NCBI GenBank assembly: GCA_947631485.1
Contig: CANRLJ010000115.1
Coordinates: forward strand, 1-9,560
Source: an uncultured Clostridia bacterium
GTDB taxonomy: Bacteria; Bacillota; Clostridia; Christensenellales; UBA1242
Direction: 5' to 3'
Length of the DNA stretch: 9,560 nt
Part shown: positions 1 to 9,000 of the stretch, in pieces
Layout of the letters: each line of letters opens with the position of its first letter
Position numbering within the stretch: position 1 is the stretch's first letter
Translations under genes and position numbers: made by a program
Notes under the pieces: model-generated
The model's input: only the letters and a program-made list of their open reading frames with translations
What the model was told of the DNA's origin: nothing
Databases searched by the model: none

Positions 1-3000
1 CACCCACAGAAAGCCCATCCACAGTGTAATACAGTGTCAATGTGTCGCCTGTCACCTCATCCACATAAACGTCCTCTATTCTTTGCCCTACTTTGTCCAA
101 AACTGTGACGCTGACTTGTGTGACGGTTTTTTCAACCTCTTTTTTGACGATTTCAAAGGTTGGGGTTTCAAAATCCAGGTCAAAGTCACTGTAAGAATAA
201 CTGTCAACCACAATTTCATATCTGCCAACATAATAGCATCCTCGTCCATTTGTTGAAACTTGGCCATCTTCCACAAGTTTAACACTGTAGGAAACATTTC
301 TAAACGAGTTGTCAGAGAAGATTGCTGACAAATCAACTCCGCCATCCATGATGCTTTCACGCGTGATGATTGTGCTGAGGTTTGTTTGCGACACCTCTCC
401 ATATGTATATTGTGTCTTCGTTGTTGCCAAAGTCATTGTGGCCTTTCTTGGCTTTATTTCTCCGCTTGTGAAAACCTCTTTTGAGAACCTATAATTTAAC
501 GATCTTTCCTCGTCACCTGCAAAGTCAAGTGTCACTTCAAGGTCTTTGCCAACATGCACCCCTGCGGTGAAGGTGACCTCAATGTAGACATCTTCCTCTC
601 CGGACAAGACTTCGCCCTGCAGAGTGAGTTTCATTTTGTCTGTTCCGTCATAATCTTTGACAAACTTGCCATCCCAACTTTCGGTTTCAATCAAAATCTT
701 GTCGATGACAAACTGATATGCGTCAGTAATTTCAATGGACTCATAATATTTTGCAAACTCCTCACCCATTGTGACGCTGTAGGTGTATGTTCCGCTTTCA
801 ACAGCCTTTGCAAAATCACCAAGAGATGCATTGTGGAACATTTCGGTTATGTCGCCGATTTTTTCCTTTAAGATGTCCAAAATGACCTGGTCTTTGATTG
901 TCGCACCCTGCACCTTATCATAGAAGGAAATGTCATAAGATTTAACAACTCCAACAGAATTTGAGATTTGCAGAGCAATTTTGCCTTCAACCGTTGCCGC
1001 GATGTTGAAGGTGTAGCCATCTTTGTTGTATTCGGCGTTGTAGGTGTCAGTGCTAAGCCCCTCAAAGTTCAGGGTTAAGCCACCGGTCTGTTCAATTTCA
1101 AAAGTTCCAAGCACAACCTTGTCCATGCCTTCCAAAACTTGTCCGTTTTCAACAAGTGTTTGTCCGCCCTTGGTGAGAGTGTAGTTTTTGTTGAATTGTG
1201 CACTTGCATACAGATACAAATTATATCTGCCAACATGTTCGTCAAGGCGGTCGGTCTCGCTTCTTGCCAATGTGACAGAGACAGCCTCTCTTGTTTGCTC
1301 AACATTTACATTTTCAACAAACTCTATTTTGCCAACATCCTGATTGAACGCCTTTGTGATTGAAAAGTCTTGCAACTCAACTTCAAGGGCAAGAATATGA
1401 TATTCAAAAGTATAGTAAATTTCGCCATCTTCCTCTGAGACATTATATGTTTCTCTGTCCAGCCCCGAAATATCATAATAATTTTTGTCCAACAGCAAGC
1501 GTATGGTGTATGTTCCGGCATCAATCATTGATGTTGTTTCCTCACCCTCATATGTGATGCGGAAATATTCAGCACTATATCTAAATTGTGCCGTTTCAAC
1601 ATCTTCGCCATAAGCGTCGCCTTGATATACATTATAATTGACATCAACATACCACAAAGATGTTTGATTGTATGTGTTATACTCAGAACTTTCAGCACTT
1701 GGCACAATCGAAACAATTTTGTGACGATAGAACATCAAAGTGAACTCATAGTCCGCTGTCGCTTGGGTGTTGTCGCCAGGAACAAGATATCTTTCATACT
1801 CTGATTTTAAGGTTGAGTATAAATATAGTTTATATTTTCCGCTTTCATCAAAACTTCCTTGCTTTTCAAGTGAGAAGGTGTTTGTTTCTGAAATTGTGGT
1901 TTCTTCGTCGTCGCCAACTTTCACCCACTTGTATGAATAGTCAAACAATTGTTCGTTGAGGTTGGTTATGCTGAGAAGCGTGTCCACCTCCCAAGTTGAT
2001 GTGAAACTGTAAACGCTGTTTGTGTAAACATATTCGTCGCCATAGAAGGCATAGTATTGGATGTTCAAATCAACTTTCCAATAGGCCTTCAGGCTTATGT
2101 TTCTGTAGAGCAGCGACAAATCTCTTCCATCGTAGAAGGTTGGTTTATAATAGCCAGTCTCGGTGTCAAACAAGTCCGCATATTCCACCTCAGCACCGGC
2201 ATCAGACTCTTTATAAGTCAGTTTTTCCAGTGTAAACCCGTCAACTTGAGGCTTCAAGAGGCTGTCTTTTGTCGTTTCGCCCAACTTTATGTATGCAGAA
2301 AATTGTCCGTCCTCGTCCTCACCTGGAACATTTGTGTAAGTCACATACACAAGGTCAGAATAAAATGCGTAGAGCTTTATTTCATTTGCTTCCTCTTGTG
2401 CCAACTCGTCCTCTGATGGCATCGTCCAAGTGAAACTTGTTGGAATTTGCCACTCTTCAGTAACGCCACTGATTTCAGAGTCATAATTCCACTTATAGAT
2501 TGCAATGTTTGAATTTAGGCTTGCGCGTGTGCCAAAAGTGATTTGTTCCACAGTTTGATTCAAATATATTTCAATTTGATTTCCTGCCAAAACTTCAATT
2601 TCGGCAATCAAAACGCCGCGTTCAGCCTCTGATGAGCCTGTCTGTTTGACAAACAGTTGCAGCCTTGTGTCCGAAACCTTGTTTTCTTCAAGTTTGTAAG
2701 GATATGGCAAAGCTCCATCAACCTTATGGCGTATTTCAGAAATATACAAAAGGTCATTTAATGTTTCAGGGGAAATTGAAAGTTCATCCAAAAGTTCTCT
2801 TGTTATCTTTTCATTTCTAACTTCCGACTGCTCAATTGTGTAATATCTTGCCTCAACCACAATGTGTGCAACGCCCTTAGTGTTTAGGATGGTGAACACA
2901 AAGTCCTCTGAAAGCACCAGTTTGCAGTTGTCGGTCATCTCTTCAAATCTAAACTCGTTTGCGCCCACAGTTATGTCCAAAAGCCTTACAATTGAAACAT

Positions 3001-6000
3001 CGGTGAAATACAAATAGTTTGTGTCATACACAAAATTGAACTGGGTGTCTGTTTCTCTTGTTCCGATGTTGGATGTGTATGCCGTTGCAGCGGCAAAGAT
3101 AAGGTTTTCAAAGTCAACCAAATAGAATTTCTTGTTGTATTCTCTTTGAAGAGCGTCTTTTGCAAGTTCTATCTTGTTTTTAATTTCAGGGTCTTTGTCC
3201 TCCACCGAAATGTCTCCGACCCAACCGATTTCTCTGCCATCGGTGTAATCCTCAGAATAATACAAATATGAAAGTTCGGAAGAATTTGAAACTGTCAATA
3301 TATGTCTTATCAAATATAGGTTATTTGTAAGATTTACATAGTATCTATCTCCATCTGTCTCAAAGATGAAGTTTGAAAGTTGTGCAAGGTCGGCAGCCTG
3401 AACATACACTCTGATTGAATAAGAATATGTTGGCATGAAGCTTATTGTGCTTTCCACAAATTCAATCGATTTTATTGAAATGCCTTGGCTTGTTGCCAAA
3501 TCGGACAGTTCCAAAACGCCATCTTCCGAGAAAAATGCAACTTGTTTGCTTTCCGCAAGATTTGGGTCGTAAAAATCAAAATATGTCAAATTTGCAAGAA
3601 TATCTGAAACAAATTCTTCATTTTCTGCCCTAAATTTCTTATATTTTCCATAGGTCCAATCTTTATATGTCTTGTATTCTTGCCCGTCATTTGTGTTTGT
3701 CATCAAGAAATATTTGACAAGGATGTAGGCATAGATATCATCGTTTGATGCGGAGGCAATCAGTTCGTCATCCTCTTCGGCTGGCTTTTCTGCCTCGCTT
3801 TGTTTCATAAACTGAGCAATTTGCTCAAAGTTTGAAAATTCCTCAACATCTGTGCTTTGAAGATATGTCTCCAAAATCTTCTTTGCAAAAACAAACTTTG
3901 CCTGCTCCTCAACTCTTGAAATCTCAATTTCGGCTGGAGTGATGACCAGACTGAACCTAATTATCACTTGTGGAATAACATTTGTTGGGTTTAATGCGTT
4001 GTCGATGAAAGATATTATGAAGTTGAAGCTATAATCGCCAACATTTAATGCGGACAGTCTTGTTGGATTTGCCTGTTCAACCCCAGAGATTGCCCAGGAC
4101 ATTGTCACAAGGTTGTCGTCCTGCAAGCCAATCATGCTGCCGCTTGGTGCAGGAACAACAAGACCAGAAGTTGCATCTTCCTGCACATTTGAAGATGTAA
4201 AATAGTCAAACAAATTCACATCCTGCTGTTTTCCGGAAAAGACATATGTGCCCAAATCTGTGTCTGTAAGTTGTAATGCATATGGGCTGCTTCGGTCAAA
4301 TGTCCACGAAACATAAAGTGTAAGCACCATTGCTCCGTTGTTTGAATTTGAAAAGTCAACGCCAAGGGTCTGCGTGCTCAGAGAGTCATCGGTGTCAACT
4401 TTCACAAACACATCACCGTTTCGATAGTAAACACCATCATAAACAAATTTGCTACGCGTAACCTCTTCGGTGGCAAGGGCTGCCATTTCATTTATAAGGT
4501 TTTCAAAGCCATTTACTTGTTCAAACACAACATCAAAGTCTTTATAATCGCTTGCCGCACCCGTCTGTTTTCTGTTGTACATGACTCTGACTTTGTAGGT
4601 GTTTGCCTCCCAAAGAGCAAACACGGTGATGCTTCTGTCATGCTGATAAATCCAAGTTTCATCGGCAAATTTGAAATACTCAACGCCGTCCAAAAGGACG
4701 ATTTGGCTTTCATCGTCCTCAGAAGATGAAATCACACCATCGTCAAAGTTGAAGGTTGCCCCCTCCTTTGTGAAGAACAGAGTGTTGTTCAATGTCCATC
4801 CGGCAAAGGTGTAGCCAAATCTGCTTGCAGTTGGCACTCTGTTTAATGCAAATTCGGCATCATATGCAATGCTTATCACCGAAGTTCCGCCGTCAACATT
4901 TCCGCCGTTTGCGTTGAAAGAGATTGTGTAGGTTTCTGCCTGCCACAATTTGTATATATGAAATACCCAAGTGCCGTCTTCATTTTCTGCAACAAGGCTG
5001 TTCTCCAAATTAAATTCAAATCTTGCAAGGTCGCCATTTGTGACGCTTTCGCTCCATTTCCAGCCGTTTGCCTGATAGCCCTTTCTGTAAGCATACAGGT
5101 TTGAAATCACTGCGGCCTCATCTGGCTCATCCACATTTGTGACTGTGGTTGCTCTGAAATATACGGCGTTTCCGAAATAAACCGAGGTTGTGTAAACAAG
5201 GTCGGTCACGTCGGTGGTCATGTCAGAATCGGTGTAAACTTTTCCGACAATGCCATCGTTATACTCCTCCGTTGCACCAGAGTGGAAATACAATTTTGCA
5301 ATCTTTTGTTTTACAATGATTTGGAAGCGATATTCCTCTGAATCCAAGCCTTGGTTTTCCAAAACTTTGTCAAAATCCTCAGCAAAATCTTTTTCATATG
5401 TATAAGGCGGCTCAGCATCCTCCTTCTGCCAAACAAGTTGTCTTCCGTTAATGATCACAACACGACCCGTGCGCTCAGAAACAAGTCTGACACCGACAAA
5501 ATCATAGCCGTCTCTGTTTGTGCCTTCAAGTTCGAAACTCAGATTTGTGTCCTCGTCTGTGTCAATCTTTTTGTAGTTGTATAAACTGAGGTTTCCGATC
5601 ATGCTGGCAACAAGGTCGTCGCCCTCATAATTTCCATCTGCACCAATGCCATTGCTGTTTTGGATTATGATTGTTCTGCTTATGTCAATGGTCATGCTTC
5701 TTATCTTATAAAGTGCTATGAGCGTTATCTCTTGTCTGTTTGGCGAAGCAACCTGAACAGAATATGTGGCGTCACTTAAGTAGTAATAACCCGAAATTGT
5801 GCCAGAAAGTGTGGCTTGTTGGGTGCCCTCCAACACCAATCTTGAGGTGCTTGTTCTTACATACCAACCATAGAAGACATACGCCCCGTTGTCATCTGTG
5901 ACATCGTTTGTGTTGTCAATTTGCAGTGCAGAAAATGAAAATGTCGAAGTGTACAGCAAATTTGTTCTTGATTGCACGCCAACACTTGCTCCACCACCAT

Positions 6001-9000
6001 CAAGGGATACATCTTTATTTCTGTCCTGCGTGGAACTCTGCGCCCCATCCAACAACTTGCTGTTTGCCTCTGCAACCGTCTCGATGTCTCTGAATCTTAA
6101 TTCGTAGCCAACGTTTTCAATCAGGTTTCCAAGTTGTGAGTCATCTGTGTCATCTGCCGTCAAAAACTTTGTTGCATAGTTCAAAACATATCGTCTGTAA
6201 TCCACCGATATGGTGACTTTGTAACTTCCTGCGGCAATGCTGCTGAAAGTTATGGTTATCGTTCCAGCAATTTCTCGGCTGTCAGTTCTCTCCGCCCAGG
6301 TTATTGTTGGGTCGAGATGCACTGATGGATCTTCCGAAGAGACAGTTTCAACTTTCACATCTGACCTTGACGCAAGATAATAGACATCGCTAAACTGAAG
6401 ATATGCGCTAATTTTGTTGTTTGACGCAACGTCCAAAACGGTGAAAGCGTTGCCCTCCACCCTTGAAACTTGTGGCAAAGGCTCGTCAGGAGATTGGCTT
6501 TCGCCTTTTAACTCAACCACATATTCAAACAGCGCTGCATTGTATTGTGTGTTCAGCCAAATTCCATTATCTTGCCCGGCAAATTCAGTTATGGAAGAGT
6601 AAACAAACGCACCCTTGTTTACATTGGTGCTTCCCAAACCCTCCGTATCAGAAATCGAAGACAAGTCAACGATTTCTCCTGCAGGTGAATTGCTTTCTCT
6701 GTTCTTGTAACTTATTGATTCGGCTGTGGTGCGATAGATGAAAGCAAAATCATTCCCAGAAAGTGTGACGATTTGGCTGGCATCGTCAGCCTGAACTTCC
6801 ACCCCAACCCTATTCATCTTTATTTCATTTGAGGATGTCGTTCTGATTGCGGCAACAAGGTATCTTGAAGTGGCATATGCATACCCCTCCTCCAACTGAT
6901 ATAGTGCCACATAGCAAGCCGCACCCTTTTGAACAACTGTGTATAAATAATAGAAAGTTTGTGGCTCGCCATCTGCAAACCCATATTCCACGCGAAGCAA
7001 AAGATAGTCGCCAACTTTTTCCAGTGCATTGATTTCATTGGTGGAAAGATCCAACTCATCCGACTGATATTCCTTTGATGAAAACATCATTATATTGCGT
7101 TCGAAGTCATAGGCAAAGTAAAAACCTTCATCTGTCAGCGATGTTGTGAAAATATTTTGGACATCTTCAGCTCTATTTACATTCTCTTTTATGTAGTCTA
7201 TTGAAATTGTGTCACCAGTGTGTTGTCCCTTGTTTGTGCAAGGCGAAAAGCCTAAATATGTTTGGTCGGCAAGGCTGAGTTGAGAACTTAAAGTTTGTCT
7301 TTCAACAGAAATTTCAAAGTATTGGTCTCCAACAAGGTTCAAGACCCCTTTATCTCTGTTGAAAGACTGGTTTCCATCGTTTTCACAATAGCAATATTGT
7401 CCAAAGTTGGAGTCACGACCCTTATTGTCAAGTTGTGCTATGTCGCCAAGCGTGAAGCCTCCCCTTGCATTTATGGAAAGTTTCAACATGTTGTCAATCC
7501 TATCGCTGTATTGTGTTCCATATGTAAAGGTTATCGTCAATCTGCCGTCAGTCTCATAGTTGGAACCCGTATAATTCATTTCCTTTTGCCAAGAGTATGT
7601 ATCGTTTACATTTTTATAGTTATAAGCGCCAAAAGAAACGGCACTTTCAATGTCGTCTCCAAAGACATCTGTCCAAGTGAATTGGTCAAAGCCCTCCCAC
7701 TGTGAATTGCTTTGGGTGTTTACTGCCTTTCTAAACATCAAAGTGACAGTGTAGGTTGCCGCACCTTCGCCGACATCCGCGGTTGGAAGTCCCTTCCACT
7801 CAGCATACAAAACTTTGTGAAGATTTTGGTTTACAAAAGATATTCCTTCCTCCTCTTTGTTTAACAGTGCATTGAAGTTTTTTGAGACGAAGCCCCCGTA
7901 GATGTTTGAAACAACAAAGCCCTCTCGCAGTGCGGTTTTAGTGCCCTGGTTGTCATAATATGGAGTTGACCAAACCACATCAGTGTATTCGCTGAAAAAT
8001 GCGTCATACACCAATTGATATTTCACATAAATATAGCCATCTTTCAGTTCATCAATGCCGCTTGCAAGCCCAAAAGTTGCATAATTTTGCTCGGAATATT
8101 CTTCTTTATTTTTGACAAACAGTTTTTTGGAATTGAGATAACTTGCTGCGCCATTTTCCTGGGCGTTGAAGTTTGCTTTTTCATAACTATTATATACGAC
8201 ATACATGTCTTGTGTGAACAAGGCCCCATCTTGCCCAGAAAGCCAAACTGCATACAGATTGGTGGTTGGCTCGTCCCAAGTGCCGTCCGCTTTTTCACCC
8301 CAAATCCATTTGCCGTCAGAAAATTTGACATCCACTTTATAGTCAGGGTCTTCTGTGACAACACCTGCCTGTTTGGAATAGCCAAGCAGTTTGTATCCGC
8401 GCCTTATCAAAACATCTTTCTCGCCAAAGCCTGTGGAAAGATAAGGAAGTGCGGTCTTTCCGAAGGTGTCGTCAATGCTTTGTGAAATCAGTTTACCACT
8501 TTCGTCAAGCATGATGTGATATGTGCCTTTATACAAGGACTTTTTTCCTTCGCCTCTGCCATAAAAATATCCGCCAAAGCCGTCAATGGTGACATCGTAA
8601 CCGTCAAAAGTTCCTTCGCCGGAATTTTCACCCTTTATGTTTTTGACAGAAGTCTCTTTGTGTCCGACATCTGCAATTTCTGTTTCATTTTTGCAGTTTA
8701 TAATATATGTATCTGCACCAGCATAGCCGACAAAAACTCCAACATATGCGTTTGATGTGTTTCTTGCAGGATTGAAATCGCAGTCTTTGATTGTCAAATT
8801 TTTAATCACCGCGCCATTTGTGTATGCAAACAGCCCAATTGAATTGTATTGATATTGGTAAGAACAACTGATTCCGCTTATTGTATAGCCGTTTCCATCA
8901 AAGACGCCGCTAAATGCAACTTTGTTCTTGTCATCAGAACTCCAACTGCCTATTGGATGCCATGTCTTGCCTGTTAAATCTATGTCATTTTGCAAAGCGA

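Noticed and set aside
88..402. A 104-codon open frame on the minus strand
   Set aside because: Out-of-frame shadow of the MBG_2-like domain; the frame with TYGE and VGRYEI is the one that continues from the YDG domain.
2057..2416. A 119-codon open frame on the + strand
   Set aside because: Antisense to B-repeat unit I and the end of unit H, whose KAYWKV and TWTMPSEDE motifs show that the minus strand is the coding one.
7295..7705. A 136-codon open frame on the + strand
   Set aside because: Antisense to the giant gene in a region where the minus-strand reading is clearly continuous; no motif and no convincing ribosome binding site.
8044..8385. A 113-codon open frame on the minus strand
   Set aside because: Same strand as the giant gene but in another frame, and its span is covered by the B-repeat-bearing frame (LYAVW, unit A). 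It is an out-of-frame shadow.
8015..8485. A 156-codon open frame on the + strand, the longest of the small frames
   Set aside because: It lies wholly antisense to the B-repeat unit and linker region of the giant gene, shows no recognisable domain, and has Cys/Phe/Ile-rich composition typical of the complement of this codon usage.
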